DNA from: Gymnothorax reevesii
Taxonomy: Eukaryota; Chordata; Actinopteri; Anguilliformes; Muraenidae
Direction: 5' to 3'
Assembly: GCA_029721435.1 (NCBI GenBank)
Contig: CM056588.1
Span: 35,185,930 to 35,249,929, forward strand
Length of the DNA: 64,000 bases
Shown here one piece after another: positions 1-11,470 of this stretch. Within the stretch, counting starts at the first letter, position 1. Each line of letters opens with the position of its first letter. The translations under genes were made by a program, and so were the position numbers. Under the pieces are notes generated by a model. That model was given only the letters and a program-made list of their open reading frames with translations. It searched no databases and had not been told where the DNA came from.

Positions 1-398
1 AAAATGGTCTTTTCGCTTTCTTGCCTTTCATACCCAGTTTTTATACCTTCATCACAGGGAATATCTTCCAAATGTGGTCTTTCTGCTTCTCATTCTCATG
101 CTACAACAGGACAAGCAAACTAAAACACTGCCCACTAACCTTCAGAACTTCAAGCAAAGATAAGGATGCACATCACTACAAAGGACTGGAAAATTACAGT
201 CAAGAGAGGAAAAATACAGCCAGATGAATACAAGTAGGTACATAAATGATTCAATTGATTATATTTTCAGTAACAACTTATGGATTTACTGAACAAATAT
301 TGATCAAAGCTACAGAAATCAAATTCATCTCCTGATTATGCTTTTGAATCAATTAAACAGAAGCCTGCTTACTAATCAAAGCTACAGAAGCCCGCTGC
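1..398. other. No recognisable gene
   Basis: AT-rich unique-looking sequence. Short open frames have no family resemblance or codon signature that I recognise. Nothing further is seen. Confidence 0.5.
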
Positions 399-453
399 TT
401 ATGTGTGTGAGCTGCTTATGCATGTGTGAATTGAATTGCTTGTATATGTGTGC

Positions 454-492
<39 letters not shown>

Positions 493-664
493 CGTGTGTG
501 TACATGTGCTGCATGTGTATATGTGTGTGCATGTGTCTGTGTGCACTGCTCGTGTGTGTAAACAGCTAATGTGTGTGTGTTTTATGTGTATGCATGCGTG
601 CGTGTGCCTGTGCATGTGTCGGTGTGTTTGCACTGCTCATCCCCTCCCTACGCATATGTGAACT

Positions 665-703
<39 letters not shown>
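399..703. repeat. (TG)n microsatellite cluster
   Basis: Two long uninterrupted GT runs (about 456-490 and 667-702) are joined by degenerate TG/CATG-rich sequence. Cysteine/valine-rich and histidine/threonine-rich open frames across it are translations of the repeat, not genes. Confidence 0.95.
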
Positions 704-706
<3 letters not shown>

Positions 707-1341
707 GCTGCTACATAATATGGTTATTGATTATGATTATTGATTATGGTTATTCAACATGGCAATTGATCTACTGATGAATATGATAAGAAATATTAAA
801 ATATAATCCTCAACACTCACAATATTTCTTCAACTTCTATTGTTTTCCTTGATCAACCAGTTTAAAGTCTGCTGCTCAGTAAGCCAAGTGTCTTTCCTTT
901 TTTAGTACATTCCAGATTGTTCTACCGGCTATCCCCAAAGCTTCTGCTCTGATCGATTTCCCCTCTTTTCTCCCAAAAATGGCTCCCTGGTTTTCATGCT
1001 GGTTTATTGCATCTAATGCAAAATGGGGAAAAACCAAGGTGAAAATCAAGAGTAGTCATTCAAATCACATATAACTTTACCGACTAACCTAACAGGACAC
1101 ATCTGGAAAACCAGAAACACCAGTCTGTAATGTGTTCCAAAACTTTTAAATGCCTTAAGTGGTCTGATGCAGAAGGTAATCTAAGCTACTCGACAAATCT
1201 GGATGAAAACACCAGGTGATAAATGTCTCATGTACATTTTTTTCTGCAAACTCCATTGTCCTCAGTCTACGGAAAAAACAAAGCAATTAAACCTGTTTTT
1301 TCAATAATTTTGGAGTGGACAATATATAAGGGGTGATCATT
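704..1341. other. No recognisable gene
   Basis: AT-rich sequence with no motif, repeat or coding signal that I can name. Confidence 0.4.
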
Positions 1342-1855
1342 TGTTGACAAGGGGACTTGGAAAAGGAACCAGGCTCAGATACTGACAAGTAACCAGCAAA
1401 GATATTTATTAAAAAGAAACAAAAAACTGAACCAAAAAGAAAACCGAAAAGTAACAAGCGATACACAGGGAAACCCATTAGACAAGAATACAAGGAATAT
1501 GCTAGAAGACCGATCTTAAGTAGACAAAGGTGACAAGTAACAGGTGAAGGGCAGGATTCAGGTAACTAAAGAGGCGGAGCACAGAACAAGACCAGAATGA
1601 AGACAAGGAGAAATAACGTTAAGTGGAGACAGGACATGGGGAGAAACAGTACACAGGAAGCATGAGGGATACCTGAAGCACGAAGAAAAGGCAAACAAGT
1701 GAAATAAGCAAAGCAATAGATAACAAACTAAAATGTGTGCAAAATAAAGAGAAAACCCAGGGAAGACATGTAGAAAACACAAAACAGGTGAGCAGGGGCG
1801 AATGCGAGGGCGGCCATAGGGGTATTTCCAGGGTCCTGGCACTCGTTCGACATAC
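1342..1855 (-). mobile_element. LTR-like block, family A copy 1
   Basis: Read on the minus strand this block has the layout of the three family A LTRs at 16667, 22926 and 62525. It has a GGACCCTGG-like start, a CTACTTAAG TATA-like box, a pyrimidine-rich body and an AATAAA signal (plus-strand tttatt near 1405) about 60 bases before the end. A clean 5-bp target duplication was not found, so the boundaries are approximate. It has no protein-coding part. Confidence 0.5.
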
Positions 1856-1974
1856 ATTTTCCCCGAGCCTCCTCCCCCATCACCCTCCCATAGAAATGCC
1901 TCAACACACTTCCTGTGTACAAATTCTTTTTAGGAGACAACCAGCACTAGCTTAGACTTTGGAAACAATTAGAT

Positions 1975-2458
1975 GGGACATTCTAAAACGCTGAGCCCGA
2001 AAAAAGCTTAACGTGGCTTAATGTACCGAAACAGCGACCAATAATCACCAAAGACTCCTCAGACATTTCTCGTCAGAACACTTATTCCTACCTAAACCTC
2101 AAAACCAAAATCCTAGGAAGACAGATGTTATATCACACAAAGCGCTTTCCCCTCCATTGACGCTCATTATTAGGAGAAGGCTTGACGTGGCTTAATGCTC
2201 CAAAACAGCAAACAATAATCACGAAAATTTCTTGTCATGAACAGTCTTTATTCAGAAAATAGAACCAAAGTCCCAGGAAAACAGACATTATACATGTTCA
2301 GCCTTTTCCCCTCCACTTAAGCGCATTACAAGAAAAAGGACTTTGGTTATAATTTTTAGTGGAGAAAGTGCACCTGGCACCTGGTGATTACTGGTTGCTT
2401 TTTTGTTACATTAAGTCACGTTAAGCTTTTTTCATGTTAAGCATTTTAGAATGTCCCC
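1975..2458. mobile_element. Non-autonomous DNA transposon with about 80-bp inverted ends
   Basis: The left 80 bases (from GGGACATTCTAAAA) are the near-exact reverse complement of the right 80 bases (to TTTTAGAATGTCCCC). The 7-bp direct repeat attagat flanks the element at 1968-1974 and 2459-2465, the expected footprint of insertion. Inside, a block of about 174 bp occurs twice in tandem (from about 2008 and 2182), each starting with GACGTGGCTTAATG-like sequence. Long terminal inverted repeats plus a 7-9 bp duplication suggest a Mutator-like element, but no transposase is present and the assignment is tentative. Confidence 0.75.
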
Positions 2459-2465
2459 ATTAGAT

Positions 2466-3695
2466 AGCCAGTTAACGTTGGCAATGGAAAATATTTCTAA
2501 ATAATCATCATATTAACGCAATATGATTTGATTTTGCCCTATGCTTGCTGCAATGGGCATGAACTTCTGTCATGTTTTGTGCGTCCAAACATTCACTTAA
2601 TCTCTTGAATATGACCCTATTTTTCTAATATTTTCATAAATAGTGTTAGCTAGAAAGGTGGCCATATCAGCTGAAGAGTAATGTAATATGCAATCTCATA
2701 TGTAATGCTGTCGCCTAATGCGGCTGAAATTAGCTATGCATTATAAAAATAATTAAATAACATACATATGACATCATTGTGTTTGAGAATTAGGGAGATT
2801 GAACTCACTTATCTTTTCCCTGTAAACACAAAGAAATGATTCCTCAGGGTTTACACTTATACTGAAACTATCCAAAACAATCTCATGGAGGGAAACATGA
2901 AATAATCCAGGCGATAAAAATAAATAGCCTAGGCCTACGGACAGCTGAGGGTACAGTGTAATCAATCAAGTTCAAAAATTAAAAAATAAACGATGACTTG
3001 CCCATAGGCTGTTTAATATCCACCTAGCCTCATTCGCGACTGATATTATCCTATAACACAGTCTTGCACGATAGGAAGGGAAACCTGGCATCCTTTTACA
3101 TTAGACTATTTCAGGTTGGTATGCAAAGAGTTTTCTCTTTTTTTTTTTTTTTTTTCTTGGAATGACAGTACATTCTGCCAACGAATCCTGAAATCACCAA
3201 TAGACGAGTTCGGTTTAAGGCCAGAAGTCCACGCGCATATGCGCAATAGAGCTGATGTGGGGCAAAAGGGACTATAGTGGGTACTTGTTGCGTGGTGGGG
3301 TGCACAAACTGGTATTGTAAAGACGGGGACGTAAGGTTTTTTGTGTTCCCGTGGCAAGAGACAACGACAGGCGTGGATTTGAGCTATAAATCACAAGAAC
3401 TTTGTCCGGAATGATCACACTAGAGTCTGCTGTACTCATTTTGTCAGCAGGTGGCCCGACTTCGCTCTGTCTGTTTCCCTACAAATGAAAGGATCTCACA
3501 CTGACACAAGCTAAAAGGAAAAAGCGATCTGATCAGAGAAATAGGTACTGGTTGATATTAAATTATTTAACTTGACCCACTAATTGACTAAGAATGATTT
3601 CATCTGGTGTTGTTTCAAGCTGTTATTGTTGTTGCAGTGTCCAGTTTTTGTATCCACATTTTGAAAAGGGACTGGCATTGTTCGATCCAATAGGG
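2466..3695. other. No recognisable gene
   Basis: Mostly AT-rich. There is a poly(T) run near 3138-3155, followed by a slightly more CpG-containing stretch to about 3340. I see no convincing exon or repeat boundary. Confidence 0.4.
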
Positions 3696-3888
3696 CAGGA
3701 CTGCCCAACCCTGGTCCCGGAGAGCTACCATCCTGAAGGTTATCACTCCAACCCTAATTCAACACACCTAATTCAGCTCATTAGCAGCCCCTCAAGATCT
3801 GTAACTGGGAATGCAGGAGTGGTTTGCTTTGGTTGGAGTGATAACTTTCAGGATGGTAGCTCTCCAGGAACAGGGTTGGGCAGCTCTG
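3696..3888. mobile_element. hAT-type MITE
   Basis: This is a 193-bp foldback element. The left end CAGGACTGCCCAACCCTG matches the reverse complement of the right end (CAGAGCTGCCCAACCCTG), and the arms stay complementary for about 60 bp. The 8-bp direct repeat caataggg lies at 3688-3695 and 3889-3896. A CAG-start terminus with an 8-bp target duplication is diagnostic of the hAT superfamily. There is no coding content. Confidence 0.9.
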
Positions 3889-3918
3889 CAATAGGGTATA
3901 TACAACGTTAAGTAGAAA

Positions 3919-4042
3919 TGTAGAATCTGAATGTTTGGTTGATTTAGCCCACAGCAGATATGTCAAATGTCAAAAATAATATTGTTGGAATATATGCTCA
4001 TTACGCATGTAGAATCTCAATGTTTGGTTGATCTAGCTCAAA
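3919..4042. repeat. Short direct repeat, 90-bp spacing
   Basis: The phrase TGTAGAATCT(G/C)AATGTTTGG followed by TTGAT(T/C)TAGC occurs at about 3919 and again 90 bp later. The two copies are nearly identical over about 32 bases. Confidence 0.7.
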
Positions 4043-4595
4043 CCAGAGCCAGCAGTAAAACTTTTATAATCTAGGATGTTCTTGCAGTCCGCCTGAGGGG
4101 GTCGCCTCTCTGGCTTTGCTCAGCGGGGGGCCGGAGCCACAAAGCTCCGTGGGTCCCATGCCTCCTGTAAAAGTTATATCACTGTCCCCACTGAGGTTTA
4201 AGTCCAGTTACATTAGTCTGGTTAAAACAATGTAAATCTATGGGAAATTCATAGTATGTTTATGTTCAATGTCCCGTGAAGAAATCACTTATATACTTAT
4301 AACTCAAGCTATATAATACTCCATTTTAAGGCTTTTCCATGTCAACTGCATCATATTTGTGCATATTCCTATCATGTTTGGTCTTGTTATTCTCAGGGGA
4401 ATCCAAGGAGTTGAATAGTTGAATTCCATTTCCCTTGAAATTATGGATCACCCTGTTTGGGAAACTTTTAAATTGTTCAGATTCCGCTCTCCTCTCTATA
4501 CGAGCACCTCAATGAGGAAAACCCAGATTCGACCCTCCCTTCCTCCACCTTGATCGGAGGCGTGGTTTTGAGTGCTTAAGAGCAAGAGATTCTAA

Positions 4596-4635
4596 CCGGA
4601 AGCTCTCTTCTTTTTCAAGATCTTGCGCGCGAAAG
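4596..4635 (+). promoter_or_regulatory. Candidate TOP-type promoter and first exon with splice donor
   Basis: An ETS-type CCGGAAG motif (4596-4602) is followed directly by a 14-base pyrimidine tract (4603-4616). A short CpG-bearing stretch then ends in AAAG|GTGAGT at 4635/4636, a near-ideal 5' splice site. This arrangement is typical of vertebrate ribosomal-protein and snoRNA-host promoters. No TATA box is seen and I recognised no such gene downstream. It could be a real non-coding or unknown transcript, a transposon-borne promoter, or chance. Confidence 0.35.
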
Positions 4636-4941
4636 GTGAGTTAGGGAGAGTCACATTCCACCTCGTTCCGCCCGCCTGGGTCTGTGCATAAGTAACGGAT
4701 CTAGGTAGGCGGAGAGGGATGGCATCCGAGTTCTTCCCGGGGTATGTGGTGCAGCCTCGCTCCGTGTGGCCTCCATTTTTCCAGGTATGAATTTATTCTA
4801 TCTTTCTAAATTGTGTGTAACTGATCATTGGCTTAACGTTGATTTGTTTGATCTAAGTTTGCACCTACCTGGTGATTAAATTATTGTTATTCCCTTCGGC
4901 TGGCGTATTCTCTGTGTCTCTTAATCTCTCATTCTTCCTAG

Positions 4942-5089
4942 CCCGCCTCGGTGGATACTTAGGGGTATTATCCCCACTGAGGAACGACTGGCCAGCGGCC
5001 CGGTGTGGGAATTGGTTTGGTTAAGTTGTGAAGACAACCATGATCTACCTACAGAAAGGATTGATACATTGCTGGTTCTGGGGTTTTAG
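4942..5089 (+). other. Candidate internal exon, product unknown
   Basis: A strong acceptor (a long pyrimidine run ending CTTCCTAG at 4941) precedes a less AT-rich stretch. One frame stays open for 48 codons from 4943 to a TAG at 5087. Its predicted peptide (contains EERLASGPVWELVW) has a natural-looking composition but resembles no family I know. A second possible donor, CCAG|GTATGA, lies near 4785. It may belong with the promoter-like signal at 4596. It may equally be an old retroelement fragment. Confidence 0.25.
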
Positions 5090-5758
5090 CCTGAAGGAAA
5101 CCCATGGACAAAAAGTCGGTTATCCGTTAAAATTCCCTTAAGGAACCCATGGGCGTGCATATAATCTGGGTTCGCTGTATATACATATGCCAGCAGAGGC
5201 TATTGTAGTGATGGTTGACTTCCAACCTCTAATCTAACCAACGAACCTAGGATCCGGACATGGGGTTAAAACTCGGGAACATTAATGTAGCGATGGTGGT
5301 TGTCTGTTCGGAATTAAAGGTATAATCAACTTCATGTTTTTCCCTAGAGTCTGAGTAACTGGTTTTCACTGCTATGAGATTCATGCAATGCTCTCCCCAA
5401 ACTATAAATTCTAATTCTAATTTGGAGTCAGATATCTAACGAGGATGTGACTAAATTTGGTATTCTGAATGTAATATGGAGTCAGATTGATGGTAACCGT
5501 TGTGTTTTTATGCCCCGTCTTTGGACGGAGAGAAATATCCATTATATTGTGATTCACACCAGCCAGGAAGTTGCTCGAATTAATGTTAGCCAAAAAGAAC
5601 ACGTGAAACCTTCAGCCCTCTGCAATGTCCGTCCTTGGTATTGTTTTGTGGGGTTTTACACAAGGTTAAGTAGAAGTTAAACTCTAAGCAAACAAATCAA
5701 GCCAAAGGGGACTTTTGGTGCCGTACGACGTTTACAGTCTAGGTCAGCTCTGATGGGC

Positions 5759-6200
5759 TTACATTATAGAACATAGCCCCTCAGAGCTAAGTATAGGTGT
5801 GTGTGGTTTTCATTTCGCTGCTTGCAATAATCATTTAATTTCCTTGTGATGTCAATTTCACAAATACTTGCTATATATACCCAAAAAGTTGAATTTGTTT
5901 GCTAGTTATTTTTGCGGACGTGAAATAATGTCATTTACACTATTATGGTTGGGTCCCACGCCATAAGTCAGCTAATGGCCTTACATTATAGAACATAACC
6001 CCTCAGAGCTAAGTGTAGGTGTGTGTGGTTTTCATTTCGCTGCTTGCAATAATCATTAAGTTTCCTTGTGATTTCGATTTCATAAATACTTGCTATATAT
6101 AGCCAAAAAGTTGAATTTGTTTGCTAGTTATTTTTGCGGACGTGAAATAATGTCATTTACGCTATTATGGTTGGGTCCCACGCCATAAGTCAGCTAATGG
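5759..6200. repeat. 222-bp tandem duplication
   Basis: Two head-to-tail copies (5759-5980 and 5981-6200) both start TTACATTATAGAACATA and end GTCAGCTAATGG. They differ at only a handful of positions, so the duplication is recent compared with the surrounding degraded repeats. Confidence 0.95.
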
Positions 6201-7400
6201 CTTCAGTGTTCTTGCAACGAATTCGCATTGCTCAAAACAGCCGGCAAGCACACATGATCGTAATCTCCTCTCAACATGGATGTTTTCCTGAATGCTACAC
6301 ATTTGATTTCGGATTTTCCTCTGTGCTTAAAATAACAATGGCAAGGACCTACCTTGACAGTATCTCGCTGTTATAGTCTCTCAAGTCTCTGTTGCGCTAC
6401 AGGAGTCAATGCTTGCAGTATGTAAGAGAAAACTAATGGAGCTTAATCTAGCTATATCGTTAGGGGAGATAATTTCGTATCCAACCTCCAACCTTTTTCC
6501 AGCTTTTTATCTGCTAGAATCATGTTAAAAGGGGGCACCAATATACTTTTGTATTTTAGAGTTTTTAATCCGTGAGAAGGAGGTTTAGAATTTAACATTA
6601 CTATTTAATATCGCGAATGCATATGCTGCGCCTGCCTTAGCAACTTGGTGTGTCATAGTGAGACGGCAGCCGCCGCTAACGATATGCTTCTTGCTTGAAT
6701 AGCAGCACTTAATGACTAAACTGTAAATTTTATTAACTGGATGTATGCTTGACTTGTTTACATATCCTAATGTTTCTCTGGATACCCAAACATCAATCGA
6801 TACTGGCATAGGTTGAATGCAGAATTCTTAATCTCTCCATCCGGACACAAAATGTACGCTGCACACCCTAGAATGTTCCTAAACAAAAATTGTTCCTGTT
6901 TACAGTCCGAATCCACGCTGTAAGCTGCCTTTTATCACGAGAAAAAAGTGAAAGAACTTATAATTCCCCACCTTTCCAATGCGATTTGTGCATCTTCTGC
7001 CCCACATAGTCTCCAAATCTCGCTTTTTCACATTCATAAAGCGAAAGGGTCCGTTCACATGGGTCAGTGTGGGCCAATAAAACACCGAGTCATTTCACAA
7101 CCATTGCTGAAATTTCGGCGCGTACTCTAGTGGGTGAGCCAACGCGATATGTAGCTCGTTGGGGTGAGCATGCAAGCGGAGAGGCAGGAAAAAGGCGTGG
7201 TCACAAATGGGTTAATAGTCAGCAATCAGGCAGAGAGAGAGTGAGAAGGAAAACCTTCAATTTTGAAATACTCACAAACACTGAAACATATTACAGAACC
7301 ATGATACTTGGGGTGTGTAACAAAAACTTTGAGTACTAGATTACGATGTGGACAAAGTCATGAAAGCCATATAGCATGTTCATTGTGTTTGTGTTAGTGC
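6201..7400. other. No recognisable gene
   Basis: AT-rich sequence with no exon or identifiable repeat end. The part from about 6900 to 7200 has a higher CpG content and may be an old transposon, but no terminal repeats were found. Confidence 0.4.
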
Positions 7401-7423
7401 GTGTGTGTGTGTGTGTGTGTGTG
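7401..7423. repeat. (GT)n microsatellite
   Basis: An uninterrupted GT dinucleotide run. Confidence 0.95.
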
Positions 7424-7469
7424 GGCGTGTGTTGGCCAGACAATCATCGGCTGGGAAGGAAGGAATACT

Positions 7470-8233
7470 AAAGGAATAAGCCCCGGGAAGCAGTGGATTA
7501 CAGTGATTTTATAATGGCGGAGAGGTGTTCTAGGGCACGATGCGCAGCAGAGTGCCTTTGTGCCTATCTACCATTATAAAATCACTGTAACCCACTGCTT
7601 CAAGGGGCTTATATATGCTTTTATAAAATGGTTACCCTACATATAGCCCATTAAGTAACATTTTCCTTGTTCTCAACTCGCGCTGAGCGTCCATATCATT
7701 ACAACCAGCAGTGAGAGTAGGGAACAAGATTGACTTTTGTCCACTACACTGCCCAGGTGTCCAGGAAAATATGTTGAATTGTGCATTAGTTTGCTCGCCT
7801 GCTTGTCAATTAGCTAGGGTTCACTACAATGGATGTGGTTAGCCGACACATAGCCCATAAAATAAACACACAAGAAAAAAAAAATCAATAATACTGAATA
7901 CTAATACTATCAATACTAATACTGAAATAGTAGCTAGTTAGCAACGTCGCCAGCAAGCAAAACTGATATTGTTCTCTATAATGCTAAAGTTAGCTAGGTA
8001 GATAGCCACCTGGTTAGCGGGTTAAAAGGTTAAACTTCGCTAACACTGTAATAGCGAGCTAAAAGTCTTGAAACAAATGTAACCTAACAAGTCCGTTGGT
8101 TGCTAGGCCAGGTACGCAGGGATATTTTGTGCTGCGCTCAGTCTCGGAATACAGTGGGTTACACTGATTTCATACCGCCATGTAACACGGCTCAGCCAAT
8201 CACATTTAAGGATGGGAAGCACCCGTTTTATAA
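7470..8233. mobile_element. Palindrome-rich element, copy 1
   Basis: It shares both ends and most of its length with 11471-12539 in the same orientation. Both start AAAGGAATAAGCCCCG and end GGAAGCACCCGTTTTATA. The first 150 bp fold into a hairpin (AGCAGTGG..GATTTTATAATGG against CCATTATAAAATC..CCACTGCT). The motif CAGTGGGTTACA(G/C)TGATTT recurs near the right end. It has no coding content. It lacks the roughly 280 bp internal block present in copy 2. I take it to be a non-autonomous DNA transposon of unknown superfamily. Confidence 0.7.
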
Positions 8234-8857
8234 TCTAATTTAATTAATTACATTCTTGCATTTCAGAAGCCTGCACAGGAGAATACAGAACCAGGATCCA
8301 AAGCATTCTTCTATTACTGGAGACATGGCAGAAATCAGGCACATGGTAATGTGGTAATGTCATCACGGCTTCACAGTTCATTTATTAATTTCCCTTAATT
8401 CATTTCACTATTCATCACATTTATTAATTCAGTTTGAGTCTTTGATTTCATTAGAGCATTCTGCTTTATTGTGGCAGAATGTTGTAATGCGAACATGCTG
8501 ACTGAATGTATAAAATTGTACACCCAGTGCTTTTCACTTGCTCTTATTAGCAATATGCAGCAGGAAACTAATGCACATCTGACTTGACATTGCTTATGTA
8601 ATTTACCATCTCCGCTTTTGATAACAGCTACTTTTCCATGCAGCATTTTCCATCTAGTAAGAGATCTGCAAAAATAGCTACTGATCTGTGGCTGCAGGGT
8701 CAATTAGCCATTTATGGAATCAATTAAGCACTTCATCATTGTCTTCCCTGAAAAGCCACTGGAGTTCAATGAATGAAATTAATTTGGGTCCTGAGGAATG
8801 CTCAGAAATGCTGTAAAGCTCGGTGAAACAGAAATTAAATTATAAAAAAAAAACTGT

Positions 8858-8983
8858 GGAGTTGCAGAAAAGCTTTATGGAACTGCAGTGAAGCTCAGTG
8901 GAACTACAGTGAAGCTTAGTGAAACTGCAGTGAAGCTCAGTGGAACTACATTGAAGCTCAGTGAAACTGCAGTAAAGTTTCCT
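8858..8983. repeat. 21-bp tandem repeat, six units
   Basis: Six 21-bp units of consensus GGAACTGCAGTGAAGCTCAG T lie in perfect register from 8858. The outer units are the most diverged, and a degenerate unit may precede the array near 8805. Confidence 0.9.
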
Positions 8984-11259
8984 GTGCTTAATGTTTTGCA
9001 CACATAGCTGATACATTATTACCAGCCAACCACTTGGCTGCCTAATGAGTTATGTTAGCCAAATTGCTTATGCTAAAGTTAACATATGGCTGGCAGCAAT
9101 TTGCATGGACATGACGAAAGCTGCCAATTACTTCTATTGTTGCAGTCAAATTCATCCCAATGTTTCTCAAATGAGGCTTCATCTCATAAATTTTTTTTGT
9201 AATGAGTTATATTCATCCGTCTGTCTTGTGCTCTCTACTGCCGATCCGCAAATCCATGGCACTGTGATTAGCCAGTGTCTGATATGACAGAATTGCATTC
9301 AGCGTCTGCCCAAAGTCAGCATGATGTTTGAAAAATTGCTGATATGGTCATGAAGAGCTATCCTTAATGTAGAACTTGATTTCAACTTAGAAGACAACCC
9401 TCACCAGTCACATCACAGCAGATTTGGCTGGCACATAAACTCCATCTATGCCAGAAATTCTGCCCACAGAAAACCATTTTTTTCCCTGCAATTTGTTGCA
9501 TTCAGGTGCTTTTTTAACACTTGCCCCGCCATTGACATGATTTTCAAACAATCATTTTCTCTGTCACATACGGGTATATATTAGCGGGTCTTGTGACGGA
9601 TCTTCTGATAAAAATAGGTTGAAAAGACAAGAAAACAATATGTTCTGGTGCACCGTGTAAACATGTAAAGATGTAAATTATATTTTATCCTATGGGCAAG
9701 TTCTCTATTCACAAGCTTTTTCACAAGCTGTAATGAATCTCCTTGATACATGTGGAAAACTGATAATAATAATAATATTTTAAACTTGAAAGCAAAGCAG
9801 AAGGTCAGTGTAAAATAAGATCCGAATGCTTTCCACAGCCTTTCATCTGAAATGCATTTTTTTTTTTTTTGGTGAAAATAATCAATATTCAATAATTTGT
9901 GAAGAATAATGAATTAAGCTGGGATGAAGTGGTTTCTTTTATCTAAAACTAGAAGCACTGTTCTTTCTGTTTACATGTTAATGGAGCTGAATATTCTGGG
10001 GGGCTTGAAAGATCAATGAATATCATTGAAAATGCTGACGTGGCTGACAAATTAAAGAAAAATACTCTGGCAAAGAAAGCATTAATATACATCAGGCTGC
10101 ATAACTCTAATCAAATCACACAGATCTGACTGAAATCAGCATTCTGGGTTTGGTGAGTAGGCTGAGAGAACCGGATCACTGAAAACACAAATAAGAAACA
10201 AGACTAGGTGCAACCTAGTATATGGCTGGGCTGCCAAGTGCTACATGAAAATGTGGGCCCAAGAAAAGGGTACTAAATGGGGCAAAGCTCACGCAATTAT
10301 ATGAAGAGCAAGTTTAGTAATGAGCTGGAGCTGATAAATTATTTACGAAGTGGGTGGGGATTCGCCCAGAAAGAAGCAAAGCAACCACTCTTTGTTCTCT
10401 CCTTGTGCTCTTTAATCAATTTTCAGGTGAATGAAAAATACAGTATTCAAAAAACAAACAGGCAGTCTCTCCTTAATATACTACTACTTCTTCTTCTTTG
10501 AGTTTACTGGCAGTTTAAAAACCACCATAATTGACTATAATTAATAGCAGAATTACATAGTATCAACACCATGGATACTAATAATTGGGATACCATTTGC
10601 TCACTGTAGTTGAAGTGGTTGCTGCAGAGGACAACGATTATTTGTCTATCAAAAGATAATCTTTTTTAACAGCTGGATAGATACTATGGGCAAGTACATT
10701 GAGCAGTTTTCACATCAGACTTAACTGAGGAGTTTTATTCAGGTAACTGAAAAACAGGGATTGGAGTGAACTCGTCCATATTCTAAACTGTGTTCGAACT
10801 CAGCTTGCTTGTGAATATTCAATAACTGATCTGAGAGTGCCGTCCAGTGGTAGAATATTGTAAATATGTGCATAAATTTGCAGCTCCATCTCAGCTGGCA
10901 GACACATCTGCACAAAGATACCCTGCCGAGCACCATTGTTCATCTCGAACACACCTAATCCAGATTATCCTTAAATGATTAATTACATTCATATTTTTAT
11001 TTCTAACAAGTAACAAAGCGGCCAGTGTCAAAGTAACGAAGTGAAAGTATACTTTTTATCTTTTAAATGTAGTACAGGAAAAGTCCCGGTTTAAAAAAAA
11101 ACTCAAAGTACAAATCCTCAAAGAAAAAAAATAAAACTCCCTAAGTACTGTAATAAAGTATATGTACACCTCTGGTGATAATGTATCCCAAGTCCCTTCA
11201 TTGTACCTGTTTTCTGTCATATCGGTTGCGAGATTCAATGGGAAGATTAAGGAAATAAT
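8984..11259. other. No recognisable gene
   Basis: AT-rich, with a short (AAT)n run near 9768 and a poly(T) run near 9859. Open frames here show no family resemblance. Confidence 0.4.
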
Positions 11260-11470
11260 TCTTGTACCAGCTGCGAAATTCAAAAGGGAGATACAGGAAT
11301 GTGACACATTGTACCAATCTAGCATGAAAGAATCTTAACAATGGTCGGTATGTGTTTTTAATTTCCTTATTCAACCTCGTAAACCGATACTGTCCTCCAT
11401 GATTGTTAACTGTCGTATCGGTTGCGAGATTGAATAGGGAAATTAAAAACACATTCCGACCATTGTTATG
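11260..11470. repeat. Diverged repeat block flanking copy 2
   Basis: It contains two versions of ATCGGTTGCGAGATT (near 11221 and 11418) and a stretch near 11272 whose reverse complement resembles 12557-12600 (GTGCATTCCTCTATCTC). A direct match (ACCAATC(T/G)AGCATGAAAGAA) links 11315 to 12627. The element at 11471 therefore sits between related outer sequences in mixed orientation. Confidence 0.5.

Noticed and set aside
338..777. Cys/Val-rich and His/Thr-rich open frames
   Set aside because: They translate a (TG)n microsatellite on both strands; no start context or complexity.
4085..4160. GC-rich patch resembling a structured RNA
   Set aside because: Contains small inverted words (GGCTTTG, CAAAGCTCCG) but no tRNA, snRNA or 5S signature that I could fit.
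5447..5680. 77-codon open frame with a natural-looking composition
   Set aside because: No family recognised and no splice pair found; possibly an old retroelement scrap. Kept only as context to the 4596-5089 candidate.
8858..8983. CRISPR-like regular spacing
   Set aside because: Units abut without unique spacers and the genome is clearly vertebrate.
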